A stretch of 64,000 bases of DNA, taken from Pandoraea norimbergensis. GTDB lineage: Bacteria; Pseudomonadota; Gammaproteobacteria; Burkholderiales; Burkholderiaceae. The notes under the pieces were generated by a model. The model saw only the letters and a list, made by a program, of their open reading frames with translations, did no database searches and was not told where the DNA came from. A program made the translations under genes and the position numbers. Below, one piece after another: positions 48,661 to 56,664 of this stretch (within the stretch, counting starts at the first letter, position 1; the number at the start of each line of letters is the position of its first letter). The stretch lies in the NCBI RefSeq assembly GCF_001465545.3, contig NZ_CP013480.3, positions 1,178,001-1,242,000 of the forward strand, given 5' to 3'.

Positions 48661-49376
48661 CGGACACGACAAACGCCCCTCAAGCGGCGTCAGACGCCGC
48701 GAGCAGCGCGGCAGCAGGTGCAGCACAGCAGATCAATGGCGCCTCGGCACCGGCCGCGGCAAGCGGTGCACCAGCGCAGGCAGCGCAGGCAGCGCCCGCT
48801 GCCGCTGCCACCACCAGTCGTGGCAAAGCGCCTTGGGATGTCTTGCCGGTCACGGTGAAAGTGAACGGCGTCTCGCATGGGCCGACCGATGTGCCGGCGG
48901 GTCTGATGATGATCGACTACCTGCACGAGACGCTCGGGCTGACCGGCTCGCGTCTGGGCTGCGGACAAGGCATTTGCCACGCGTGCGTGGTGATCGTCGA
49001 TCATGCCGACGGCAGCAGCGAAACGGTACGCACCTGCATCACCGGCGCGAATTACTTCGACGGCAAGACGGTCCGAACGGTCGAAGGCCATGCGGCCCAT
49101 GATGCCGACGGCAAAGTGACGCTGGCACCGATTCAGCAAGCGTTTCTCGACCACTTCAGTTTCCAGTGCGGCTACTGCACGCCCGGTTTCGTGAACGCGG
49201 CGACGGTGCTCATCGAAAAGCTGAAACGCAAACCGGTGGCACGTGCCGATCTCGAAGCCGCCATTACCGAAGGGCTCAACGACCATATTTGCCGTTGCAC
49301 CGGGTATGTGCGCTATTACGAGGCCGTGCGCGACGTCATTCTGAAGACGCCCGGCTGTCTGACCGACGCAAAGTGA
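48657..49376 (+). CDS. [2Fe-2S] subunit of the molybdenum hydroxylase
   Basis: A 239-residue protein. The first plant-type cluster is at GSRLGCGQGICHACVV with a further Cys in VRTCITGA. The second uses CGYCTPGFVNAA and ICRCTGYVRYYEAV, the standard small-subunit arrangement of the xanthine dehydrogenase family. The first 58 residues form an Ala/Gln/Pro-rich extension absent from typical small subunits. No signal peptide is seen, so it may be carried across the membrane with the Tat-exported large subunit. It transfers electrons from the molybdenum centre to the cytochrome encoded 11 bp downstream. Confidence 0.93.
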   Translation: MTDTTNAPQAASDAASSAAAGAAQQINGASAPAAASGAPAQAAQAAPAAAATTSRGKAPWDVLPVTVKVNGVSHGPTDVPAGLMMIDYLHETLGLTGSRLGCGQGICHACVVIVDHADGSSETVRTCITGANYFDGKTVRTVEGHAAHDADGKVTLAPIQQAFLDHFSFQCGYCTPGFVNAATVLIEKLKRKPVARADLEAAITEGLNDHICRCTGYVRYYEAVRDVILKTPGCLTDAK

Positions 49377-49387
49377 GAGGACACGCC

Positions 49388-50815
49388 ATGAACCTGAATC
49401 GTGTCACCTCTTCGTCCTTGCCGACCTCACTACGCCGACTAAGCCGCGTGGGGGCCAGTGCGGTTTGCGTCGCGGCGGCGCTGCTGCTCGCGGCGTGCAA
49501 CGACTCGACGTCGCCCAAGGCACCCGACCCCTCGCAGCCGCCGCAACCAAAAACGTCGATGATGCCGTCGATCGTCACGAGTGCGATGGCGGCCGATGCG
49601 CCGGCGTCCGGTGCTTCGGCACCTGCCAGTGCTGCGGGAACTGGCAACGCAACGGCAGTCGTCATGACGCCGGGTAACCCGGCACCGCCGGAACTGGTTG
49701 CACGCGGCAAATACCTTGCACGCGCGGCCGATTGCGCGGCGTGCCACACGAGCGCCGACGGTGCGCCGTTTGCCGGAGGCGTGCCGCTCAAGTCGCCGTT
49801 CGGCACCTTCTACGGCACCAACATCACGCCGGACAAGAGCAACGGTATCGGCAACTGGACGGCCGACGATTTCTATCGTGCTCTGCACGATGGCAAAGCG
49901 CCGGACAAGGTGCTGTATCCGGCCATGCCGTATACGTCGTACCGGCAGATGACGCGTGCCGACAGCGATGCGATCTACGCCTATCTGATGTCGGTGAAGC
50001 CGGTGGCCGTGGCCAATCGGAAGCACGATCTCTCGTTCCCGTACAACATGCGTTTCGGCATGCGCTTCTGGGACTGGATCTTCCTCAAGGACACGTTGCC
50101 CGACGCATCGAAGGGCCAGTCTGCCGATTGGTTGCGCGGCCGCTATCTTGCCAATGCGCTCGGTCACTGTGCGGAGTGCCATACGCCGCGCGGCACCTTC
50201 GGGCAACTCGATAGTGCGAAGCCGCTCGGCGGTGCCGCACTCGCCCGTATCGCTGCGCCGGACCTGACGCCCGAAGCGCTCGCGGCACGTGGCTGGACGT
50301 TGAAGGACTTGCAGACGTTCTTCGGCACGGGTGTCGCGCCGCAAGGCTCGGCGTTCGGCGAGATGTATCCGGTCGTGCACTTGAGCTCGCAGTATCTGAC
50401 GCCGGACGACCTGCGCTCGTTGAGCACTTACCTGCTGGGCGATGCACCGCCTGCACCGAAGCCGTTGCCGGCGAGTCCGGATACGGCCAAGCTCGTCGCG
50501 GGCCGCAACATGTACCTCGCGGTATGTGCCGGTTGTCACGCGGCGGACGGTACAGGCAAGCCGCATGTCGCCGTGCCGATGTTGGGCAATTCGACCGTGC
50601 GTCAGAAGGACCCGCGCAATCTGATCGTGGCGATTCTCGACGGTATCGAGCCGCAGAAATTCCCGGGGCTCGAAGCCATGCAGGACATGCCCGGTTTCGA
50701 CAAGCGGCTGACGGACGCGCAGATTTCCGAACTGACCAACTACCTGCGTGTGGCCTATGGCGCTCAGGCAGGCGATGTGAACTCGGAGATCGTCAAGCAA
50801 TTGCGGCAGAAGTAA
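49388..50815 (+). CDS. Triheme cytochrome c lipoprotein, electron acceptor of the hydroxylase
   Basis: A 475-residue protein. The lipobox LLLAACN near residues 33-39 marks an exported lipoprotein. Three c-type haem motifs are CAACH, CAECH and CAGCH (about residues 118, 265 and 380), each in its own cytochrome c domain, as in membrane alcohol/aldehyde dehydrogenase cytochrome subunits. A linker of about 65 Ala/Ser/Pro residues follows the lipobox. It should pass electrons from the molybdenum hydroxylase to the respiratory chain. The start at 49388 follows a GAGAGGACAC ribosome site, 11 bp after the previous stop. Confidence 0.93.
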   Translation: MNLNRVTSSSLPTSLRRLSRVGASAVCVAAALLLAACNDSTSPKAPDPSQPPQPKTSMMPSIVTSAMAADAPASGASAPASAAGTGNATAVVMTPGNPAPPELVARGKYLARAADCAACHTSADGAPFAGGVPLKSPFGTFYGTNITPDKSNGIGNWTADDFYRALHDGKAPDKVLYPAMPYTSYRQMTRADSDAIYAYLMSVKPVAVANRKHDLSFPYNMRFGMRFWDWIFLKDTLPDASKGQSADWLRGRYLANALGHCAECHTPRGTFGQLDSAKPLGGAALARIAAPDLTPEALAARGWTLKDLQTFFGTGVAPQGSAFGEMYPVVHLSSQYLTPDDLRSLSTYLLGDAPPAPKPLPASPDTAKLVAGRNMYLAVCAGCHAADGTGKPHVAVPMLGNSTVRQKDPRNLIVAILDGIEPQKFPGLEAMQDMPGFDKRLTDAQISELTNYLRVAYGAQAGDVNSEIVKQLRQK

Positions 50816-50867
50816 TCCGCGACAAGTGCAACGAGGGTCAGGGCTAAGGCCGTGACCTTTGATGGGG

Positions 50868-50909
50868 AAAGCGCACGTATCGACCGAACGGTTGAACGTG
50901 CGCTTTTTT
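50868..50909 (+). terminator. Rho-independent terminator after the cytochrome gene
   Basis: GCGCACGT (50871-50878) pairs with ACGTGCGC (50896-50903), extended by AAA/TTT, and runs into TTTTTT (50904-50909). It ends the molybdenum hydroxylase operon just before the YafY-type gene. Confidence 0.88.
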
Positions 50910-50937
50910 CGTTGCGATCGGGCGCATAATGCGCGCC

Positions 50938-51627
50938 ATGTCCCGTACACAACGTCTTTTCTCTCTGATGCAACTGCTGCGCCGTCACCGATATCCGGTG
51001 GCGGGCGCGTCGCTCGCCGAATCGCTGGGCGTGAGCCTGCGCACCCTGTATCGCGACATTGCGACCTTGCAGGCGCAGGGCGCACACATCGAGGGTGCGC
51101 CGGGGCTGGGCTACGTGCTCAAGCCCGGGTTCATGCTGCCACCGCTGATGTTTTCCGAAGAGGAGATCGAAGCCATTGTGCTGGGTTCGCGCTGGGTGGC
51201 CAATCGTACGGATGGCGCGTTGGCGGATGCGGCGGGCAACGCGCTCGCGAAGATCGCCGCCGTGCTGCCGGCCGATCTGCGCGCGTCACTCGAAGCCTCG
51301 ACGCTGCTCATCGGGCCGGGCGATCCGTTGCCGCCGATGACCGTCGATCTGACCGTCATTCGTGAGGCGATTCGCACCGAGCGAAAGCTGCATCTGGCGT
51401 ATCGCGACGAAGCCGGCAAAACGTCGGAGCGCGTGATCTGGCCGTTTGCGCTGGGCTTCTTCGAGCGCGTGCGCATGGTCGTTGCGTGGTGTGAGTTGCG
51501 CGACGGGTTCCGGCACTTTCGCGCCGACCGCATCGAGGCGATGACCGTGTCGGCAGCGCGTTATCCACGCGGCCGCCGCTCACTGCTCAAGGCGTGGCGG
51601 GAGACGACGGGGCGACGTGAAGAGTGA
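50938..51627 (+). CDS. YafY-type HTH/WYL transcriptional regulator
   Basis: A 229-residue protein. The HTH_11 domain is at about residues 1-60 (MSRTQRLFSLMQLLRRHRYPVAGASLAESLGVSLRTLYRDIATLQAQGAHI), and the WYL-type ligand domain at about 135-215 (IREAIRTERKLHLAYRDEAGKTSERVIWPFALGFFERVRMVVAWCELRDGFRHFRADRIEAM). It is probably a repressor or activator of the VOC gene 163 bp downstream, an arrangement I recall as common. The start at 50938 is favoured over 50929. Confidence 0.9.
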   Translation: MSRTQRLFSLMQLLRRHRYPVAGASLAESLGVSLRTLYRDIATLQAQGAHIEGAPGLGYVLKPGFMLPPLMFSEEEIEAIVLGSRWVANRTDGALADAAGNALAKIAAVLPADLRASLEASTLLIGPGDPLPPMTVDLTVIREAIRTERKLHLAYRDEAGKTSERVIWPFALGFFERVRMVVAWCELRDGFRHFRADRIEAMTVSAARYPRGRRSLLKAWRETTGRREE

Positions 51628-51790
51628 CAGGGAATGACGGTAAGTTGTCTGTCGACTACTGACAAAAACTGACAGCATTTCCTTCTACGATACGTGCAAT
51701 GACGACGCACACCGAGGCGCCCGGTGCGTGAGAAACGTCAGTTGACACGTTAGTTAGTCCGTCAGTCATCCAAATCGACAGGAGCTTGTC

Positions 51791-52168
51791 ATGCTGCATC
51801 CGAATATGGTCATTCTGTATGTTGCCAATACCGCTGTGAGCGCTGCGTTTTACGCCGATCTGCTCGACCGTCAACCGGTCGATACGTCGCCGGGTTTCGC
51901 GCTGTTCGTGTTTCCGTCGGGATTGAAGTTGGGTTTGTGGGCGAAGCACACGGTGGTGCCGACCGTGATTGCGCCGCCGGGCGGCAGCGAAGTGGTGCTG
52001 CCGGTGGCGTCCAACGAGCAGGTGGACGCCACTCACGTGGACTGGAGCGCTCGCGGCATCACGATTTTGCAAGCGCCCACCACGATGGATTTCGGCCGCA
52101 CGTTCGTGGCGTCCGATCCCGACGGTCACCGTCTGCGCGTGTACAAGCTGGCGGACGAGCCGAAGTAA
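51791..52168 (+). CDS. VOC-superfamily (glyoxalase-fold) protein
   Basis: A 125-residue protein: MLHPNMVILYVANTAVSAAFYADLLDRQPVDTSPGFALFVFPSGLKLGLWAKHT, ending FVASDPDGHRLRVYKL. This is one glyoxalase/bleomycin-resistance unit of paired beta-alpha-beta-beta-beta modules, usually active as a metal-binding dimer. The substrate is unknown. AGGAG precedes the ATG. The upstream gap (51628-51790) has several TGTC/GACA elements (such as TGACAAAAACTGACAG, about 51660-51675) that might be the regulator's site. The gene ends 6 bp from the convergent msrA. Confidence 0.85.
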   Translation: MLHPNMVILYVANTAVSAAFYADLLDRQPVDTSPGFALFVFPSGLKLGLWAKHTVVPTVIAPPGGSEVVLPVASNEQVDATHVDWSARGITILQAPTTMDFGRTFVASDPDGHRLRVYKLADEPK

Positions 52169-52174
52169 GCGGGC

Positions 52175-53011
52175 TTAGGACGCCGACGCCGTCTTCACCA
52201 GCACCGGCGTATCGCGATACTGCGTGGGGAACATCCGCTTGAGGTCTTTCACCTTGGGCAGGTCGTTGATCACGATGTACGGATACGTCGGGTGCTCGGT
52301 CAGAAAGTCCTGATGGTAGCCCTCGGCGGCATAGAAACCCGTGTACTTCTCGACCTTCGTCGCAATTGGCTTTGAGAACGCATGCGAGGCGTCGAGTTGC
52401 ACGATATAGGCTTCGGCGACTCGGCGCTGCGCGTCATTCATCGGGAACACGGCCGAGCGGTATTGCGTGCCGCTGTCCGGGCCCTGACGATTGAGTTCTG
52501 TCGGGTTGTGGGCGACTGAGAAGTAGATTTGCAGCAGCTTGCCGTACGACACCTTCTGCGGATCGAACGTGACTTCGACCGACTCGGCGTGGCCGGTGCT
52601 GCCGCCGCTCACGGTTTCGTAGTCGGCTGTTTTTGCCGTGCCGCCCGCGTAACCGGAGACGGCTTTGGTTACGCCCTGCACGTGTTGGAATACGCCTTGT
52701 ACGCCCCAGAAGCAGCCGCCCGCGAAGACGGCGGTTTCGGTGTGTGCGCCGGTGGCGGGTTCATCCAGTTTCGGTGCCGCGATCGATACGGCCGGCTCGG
52801 CACCGCCGAACGCGTAAGCGCCAACTTGCCATGTGAGGACACCGGCGGCGACGGCCGCTGCCGCCAGCAGCGAACGACGCAGGCCCGAAGCCAGTGCCGT
52901 AGCGCGCTTGCTAGCAGGTGTAGCAGGTGTAGCAGGTGTAGCAGGTGTAGCAGGTGTAGCAGGCGTAGCGCAGGTGGCCGGGGCAGTGTGTTGCGGATGA
53001 TGCTTGTTCAT
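52175..53011 (-). CDS. msrA: Exported peptide-methionine (S)-S-oxide reductase MsrA
   Basis: A 278-residue protein. The catalytic motif GGCFWGVQGVFQ and YHQDFL, with the central VSGYAGG and SVAHNPTELNRQGPDSGTQYRSAVF, identify MsrA. Unlike cytoplasmic MsrA it has an N-terminal extension: a Thr/Pro/Ala repeat encoded by 9-bp units, then a membrane or signal segment (LRRSLLAAAAVAAGVLTWQVGAYAFGG). The enzyme would act in the periplasm, reducing the S-form of methionine sulfoxide in envelope proteins. The start at 53011 is 19 bp after the CcdA-thioredoxin gene; a Met at 53071 inside that gene is rejected. Electrons probably come from that neighbour. Confidence 0.92.
   Translation of the reverse strand: MNKHHPQHTAPATCATPATPATPATPATPATPASKRATALASGLRRSLLAAAAVAAGVLTWQVGAYAFGGAEPAVSIAAPKLDEPATGAHTETAVFAGGCFWGVQGVFQHVQGVTKAVSGYAGGTAKTADYETVSGGSTGHAESVEVTFDPQKVSYGKLLQIYFSVAHNPTELNRQGPDSGTQYRSAVFPMNDAQRRVAEAYIVQLDASHAFSKPIATKVEKYTGFYAAEGYHQDFLTEHPTYPYIVINDLPKVKDLKRMFPTQYRDTPVLVKTASAS
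52912..52965. repeat. Six tandem 9-bp units in the msrA leader
   Basis: Five perfect TAGCAGGTG units and a sixth, TAGCAGGCG, run without gaps. On the coding (minus) strand they give Ala-Thr-Pro repeats in the region before the membrane segment. The unit is a multiple of three, so copy-number change would alter linker length without frameshift. Confidence 0.9.
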
Positions 53012-53030
53012 CTGAAGACTCCCGATTCGA

Positions 53031-54899
53031 TTAACCGAACGTGAAGGCATAAGCCGACACACCCGGGTCAAGAAACTCGATGCTGAAGGTGCGGTCGCTC
53101 ACGTCGCCGGACTGGCGCACGAGCTGATACAACCGCTGCGAGGTCACGGTGCCGGTGCCGTCAGCCGCTACGTCGGTTCCGTGCGCATCGCCCGGTGCCT
53201 GACCATCGACCGTCACGCGAAAACGCACCGGTTTGCCGTTGGTGTCCGGGCCCAGTACCAGATGCAGGTCACGGGCATGGAAGCGGTAGACGATGCGGGC
53301 ACCGGCCTGCGTCGCCGTTGCCTGTTCGGCGCCAACTTTCCACGAGCCGCCAAGGCCCCACGCGTTGAGCGCCGGCGTCGACGGTGCGCGGTAGTCGTTC
53401 GCCTGATTGCGCACGGCACCACCCGGCGACGCGAAGTTTTCCGCGCGCTCGTAGCCGACATAAGTTTCGGGCGAGCGGACATCGCGCATGTCGGCGGCCT
53501 GTTGAATGCCGCTGGCCTGCACGTCCGAAATGCTGCTGGCCACCTGTGTTGCACCCGCTTCACGCAGCAGTTGCTGGATCACGCGCTCCGATTCGGCATA
53601 GTTGCCTTCGCCGAAGTGGTGATAGCGCACGCGTCCCTGCGCGTCGATGAAGTAGTGGGCGGGCCAGTACTGGTTGTTGAAGCCGCGCCAGATCGCATAG
53701 TTGTTGTCGATGGCGACCGGATAGTCGACGCCGAGGTCATGCACGGCTTTCTTGACGTTGCCGATATCGCGCTCGAAGGCGAATTCCGGGGCATGCACGC
53801 CGATGACGACGAGGCCTTGATCGCGATACTTCTGCGCCCATGCCTTCACGTACGGCAGCGTGCGCAGGCAGTTGATGCAGGAGTACGTCCAGAAGTCGAC
53901 GAGCACGACCTTGCCACGCAGCGCCTGTGCAGTCAGCGGCGGCGAGTTGAGCCACTGCACGGCACCGTCGAGCGACGGCAACTGACCTTCGACCGGCAAC
54001 GGGGCGGGTTCGGTCGCGGCGGTGCGGGTCATGGCGCTCTGGCTGCCAGCGCCCGTTTCAGCGGCGGCGGCATCGCCTGCACCGGCGCCATTGCCTGCAC
54101 CATTCCCAGCACCGTTCCCAGCACCATTCCCAGCACCATTCCCAGCACCACGGCGGGCACCCAACTGGTCGACCAGCTTCTGTTCGATGCCACCCGTCGA
54201 GGCGGTCGAGAGTTGGGCCAGCACACCGGTGTCGAGGCCGAGGGCAATCGCGGCGACGCCAGCGAGCATGAGGCCGCCGAGCACGCGGCGAATCCATTCA
54301 CCGGCACCGAGCGAGCGCTTCATGGCGGCGAACACACGGCCGCCCACGAGCAATGCCAACGCGAGCGACGTGGCGGCACCGGCAGCGTAAGCGATCAGCA
54401 GCAGCGTCGTGCCGACACTTGCGCCTTGCAGTGCCGCGCCGGTGAGCAGCAGCCCGAGAATCGGGCCGGCGCACGGGGCCCACAGCAGGCCGGTGGCAAT
54501 GCCGAGCAGGAACGATGCCCCCGGACGAGTCCCCGCCGTTGCGGCGTCGCTGGCTTGCCCGTCACCTTGCGCCGACTGCGACAGCCGGTCGCCCAGCGAG
54601 ACGAGCGGATGCGTCAGGCGTTCGGACAACTTCGGGAACAGCAATGTGGCGCCGAACAACGCGACCAGCGCGAGGGCGAGCCAGCGGCCGTACTGGTTGG
54701 CCTGCACCACCCAACTGCCACCCACGGCGGCCAGCGTGGCCACGAGCGCAAACATCAGCACCATACCGGCGAGCATCGGCAGCACGCTGCGCGAGAACGA
54801 CTGGCCGGCGCGCGAAAAGACGAACGGCAGCACCGGCAAAATGCATGGACTGACGATGGTCAGGATCCCGCCGAGATAGGCGAGGATGAGCAAGGTCAT
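53031..54899 (-). CDS. CcdA-type membrane reductase fused to thioredoxin-like and C-terminal domains (DipZ-like)
   Basis: A 622-residue protein. Residues about 1-235 form the CcdA/DsbD-type membrane domain with conserved Cys in SPCILPVLPFVF and LLWAPCAGPILGLL. After a Gly-Ala-Gly-Asn repeat, residues about 315-460 form a periplasmic TlpA-like thioredoxin domain with the CxxC motif WTYSCINCLRTLPYVKAW. A C-terminal beta-rich DipZ domain (about 480-622) follows. It carries electrons from cytoplasmic thioredoxin to periplasmic disulfides. It sits between msrB and msrA on the same strand, so it most likely feeds both exported reductases. This resembles, in separate genes, the Neisseria PilB arrangement. 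Confidence 0.9.
   Translation of the reverse strand: MTLLILAYLGGILTIVSPCILPVLPFVFSRAGQSFSRSVLPMLAGMVLMFALVATLAAVGGSWVVQANQYGRWLALALVALFGATLLFPKLSERLTHPLVSLGDRLSQSAQGDGQASDAATAGTRPGASFLLGIATGLLWAPCAGPILGLLLTGAALQGASVGTTLLLIAYAAGAATSLALALLVGGRVFAAMKRSLGAGEWIRRVLGGLMLAGVAAIALGLDTGVLAQLSTASTGGIEQKLVDQLGARRGAGNGAGNGAGNGAGNGAGNGAGAGDAAAAETGAGSQSAMTRTAATEPAPLPVEGQLPSLDGAVQWLNSPPLTAQALRGKVVLVDFWTYSCINCLRTLPYVKAWAQKYRDQGLVVIGVHAPEFAFERDIGNVKKAVHDLGVDYPVAIDNNYAIWRGFNNQYWPAHYFIDAQGRVRYHHFGEGNYAESERVIQQLLREAGATQVASSISDVQASGIQQAADMRDVRSPETYVGYERAENFASPGGAVRNQANDYRAPSTPALNAWGLGGSWKVGAEQATATQAGARIVYRFHARDLHLVLGPDTNGKPVRFRVTVDGQAPGDAHGTDVAADGTGTVTSQRLYQLVRQSGDVSDRTFSIEFLDPGVSAYAFTFG
54089..54148. repeat. Five tandem 12-bp units in the CcdA-thioredoxin linker
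   Basis: Units of the form CATTCCCAGCAC (with CATTGCCTGCAC and CGTTCCCAGCAC variants) encode Gly-Ala-Gly-Asn repeats on the minus strand, between the membrane and thioredoxin domains. Like the msrA repeat they keep frame and could vary linker length. Confidence 0.88.
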
Positions 54900-54962
54900 G
54901 AAAGCGCTCCTTTAGCGTGGTCCGGCGAGGCCGGAGGATTAGCGTGTTGTTAGTTTGTTGCC

Positions 54963-54995
54963 CGCTTGCTGACCGCTTGCTGACCGCTTGTTGTC
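54963..54995. repeat. Three 11-bp repeats between msrB and the CcdA-thioredoxin gene
   Basis: CGCTTGCTGAC occurs twice in tandem (54963-54984), followed by the variant CGCTTGTTGTC (54985-54995). The 127-nt spacer has no other feature. The role is unknown. Confidence 0.75.
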
Positions 54996-55026
54996 AGCGT
55001 GTTGCCAGCTCGTCGCCCGTTGGCTA

Positions 55027-55641
55027 TCAAGCGGGTTGCGGGCGGAATGTCATGGCCAGACCGTTCATGCAGTAGCGCAGGCCGGTCGGCTTCGGGCCGT
55101 CGTCGAAGACGTGCCCCAGATGGCCGCCGCAGCGCCGGCAGTGCACTTCCGTGCGGGTCATGCCGAAGCTCGTGTCGGTATGTGTGGCCACGGCGTTATC
55201 GAGCGGCGTCCAGAAGCTCGGCCAGCCGGTATGGCTGTCGAACTTGGTGCGCGATGAGAACACCGGCAGGGCACAGCCGGCGCAGAAAAACGTGCCGGTA
55301 CGGTGTTCGTCGTTGAGCGGGCTCGAATACGGGCGCTCGGTGCCTTCCTGACGCAGAATCTCGTACTGGCCGGGCGTCAGGCGTTTGCGCCATTCGGCGT
55401 CGCTAAAGGCCACTTCGAAATGCTCGGGCGCGCTGGCGCGCCGGGCATCGTCGGCACGGGCCGGGCGCACGAGGCGCGGCACGAGTCCGACGGCCACGGC
55501 GGCGGCCGCTGCCGTGGTGCTGAGCAGAAACAGGCGGCGCGACGTCGTTTGGCGAGTCGCAGCCGCAGTGCTGGCAGCGCTGCCAGTGGTAGCGACGGGC
55601 TGGGCGGCTTTCTGGGACGGCGTCTGGTCGGACAACTTCAT
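55027..55641 (-). CDS. msrB: Exported peptide-methionine (R)-S-oxide reductase MsrB
   Basis: A 204-residue protein. A twin-arginine-like signal (TTSRRLFLLSTTAAAAAVAVGLVPRL) suggests export. The MsrB domain covers about 70-200: ERPYSSPLNDEHRTGTFFCAGCALPVFSS (zinc CxxC), DSHTGWPSFW, HCRRCGGHLGHVFDDGP (second zinc CxxC) and the catalytic Cys in LRYCMNGLAM. It repairs the R-form of methionine sulfoxide in the periplasm. It is the first gene of the msrB - CcdA-thioredoxin - msrA group, transcribed away from a two-component system. The start at 55641 is used; the Met at 55731 lacks a ribosome site. Confidence 0.93.
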   Translation of the reverse strand: MKLSDQTPSQKAAQPVATTGSAASTAAATRQTTSRRLFLLSTTAAAAAVAVGLVPRLVRPARADDARRASAPEHFEVAFSDAEWRKRLTPGQYEILRQEGTERPYSSPLNDEHRTGTFFCAGCALPVFSSRTKFDSHTGWPSFWTPLDNAVATHTDTSFGMTRTEVHCRRCGGHLGHVFDDGPKPTGLRYCMNGLAMTFRPQPA

Positions 55642-55825
55642 GGCATCCTCCGGTGAGTGGGGCCGATCCGGCGCCTGGGCTGACCTGCCCGGGCCTCGCA
55701 ATACCTGGGGGGGCGCGGGGGCCGGGCGCATCAGCGGTACGACGTTGCAGCGTATTACCTAGGTAGAGCGGGTGCTGGCGCCGGATCGATGACTGAAGGG
55801 TAGTGCGTCCGTGATGGCAAAGTCC

Positions 55826-55850
55826 TCACGTAAGATTAAACAATTCGTGA
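55826..55850. promoter_or_regulatory. Dyad in the msrB / two-component divergent region
   Basis: TCACG (55826-55830) and CGTGA (55846-55850) flank an AT-rich core containing ATT and AAT. Another CGTGA at 55810-55814 gives a CGTGAT direct repeat 36 bp apart. A TACCTAGGTA palindrome lies at 55756-55765. These are candidate sites for the adjacent response regulator. Confidence 0.4.
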
Positions 55851-55920
55851 TACCTCAAAGGGCCTGAACTGCGCACAATGAGGTCACCCAGACCCACTTT
55901 TCCCGGGAGTTCCCCCTACG

Positions 55921-56664
55921 ATGGATTCGCCGCGCCGTGTCCTGCTCGTCGAAGACGACGTGCATATCGCCGATCTGCTCACGCTGCACCTGCGCGACGA
56001 ACGCTTTGACGTCGTGCATTGCGCCGATGGCGACGAGGGCTTGCGACGCCTGTCCGAGGGCGGCTGGGACGCCCTGATTCTCGACCTGATGCTGCCCGGT
56101 GTCGATGGTCTCGAAATCTGCCGCCGTGCGCGGGAGATGACCCGCTACACGCCGATCATCATCACCAGTGCCCGGGCGAGTGAAGTGCACCGCATTCTCG
56201 GGTTGGAACTGGGCGCGGACGACTATCTGGCCAAGCCATTTTCGGTGCTGGAACTAGTCGCACGGGTCAAGGCGCTGATGCGGCGGGTCGATGCGCTCGC
56301 CCGCAACGCCCGCATGGAAGCGGGCAGTCTGGCGGTGGCGGGCCTGTTCATCGACCCGATCGCCCGCGAGGCGACGCTGGGCGGCAAGCTGCTCGACCTG
56401 ACGCCGCGCGAATTCGACCTGTTGTACTTTTTCGCTCGCCAGCCCGGCAAAGTGTTCTCGCGCATGGACCTGCTCAATGCCGTCTGGGGCTACCAGCACG
56501 AAGGCTACGAGCACACCGTCAATACCCACATCAACCGCCTGCGCGCGAAGATCGAAGCCGATCCCGCGCAGCCGGCCCGCATTCTCACGGTCTGGGGGCG
56601 TGGCTATAAATTCGCCAGCGATGCGACGCCCGAAGGCAATTCGACCGACGCAGGGGCCGCATGA
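55921..56664 (+). CDS. OmpR-family response regulator
   Basis: A 247-residue regulator. The receiver (about 1-120) has the acidic pocket EDD (11-13), the phosphoacceptor Asp near 55 (LILDLMLPGVDG), ITSAR with the switch Ser/Thr, and Lys in LAKPFS near 104. The winged-helix DNA-binding domain (about 140-235) has LTPREFDLLYFFARQPGKVFSRMDLLNAVWGY and VNTHINRLRAKIE. Its stop overlaps the kinase start by 4 bases. It is divergent from msrB and may control the exported Msr operon. Confidence 0.94.
   Translation: MDSPRRVLLVEDDVHIADLLTLHLRDERFDVVHCADGDEGLRRLSEGGWDALILDLMLPGVDGLEICRRAREMTRYTPIIITSARASEVHRILGLELGADDYLAKPFSVLELVARVKALMRRVDALARNARMEAGSLAVAGLFIDPIAREATLGGKLLDLTPREFDLLYFFARQPGKVFSRMDLLNAVWGYQHEGYEHTVNTHINRLRAKIEADPAQPARILTVWGRGYKFASDATPEGNSTDAGAA

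Noticed and set aside
52912..52965. Tandem 9-bp repeats considered as a CRISPR array
   Set aside because: There are no spacers; the units are contiguous and in frame within msrA. No CRISPR array or cas gene is seen in the window.
49439..54953. Long opposite-strand frames over the cytochrome (548 codons) and CcdA-thioredoxin (590 codons) genes
   Set aside because: Both are Arg/His-rich shadows of genes with clear catalytic motifs.
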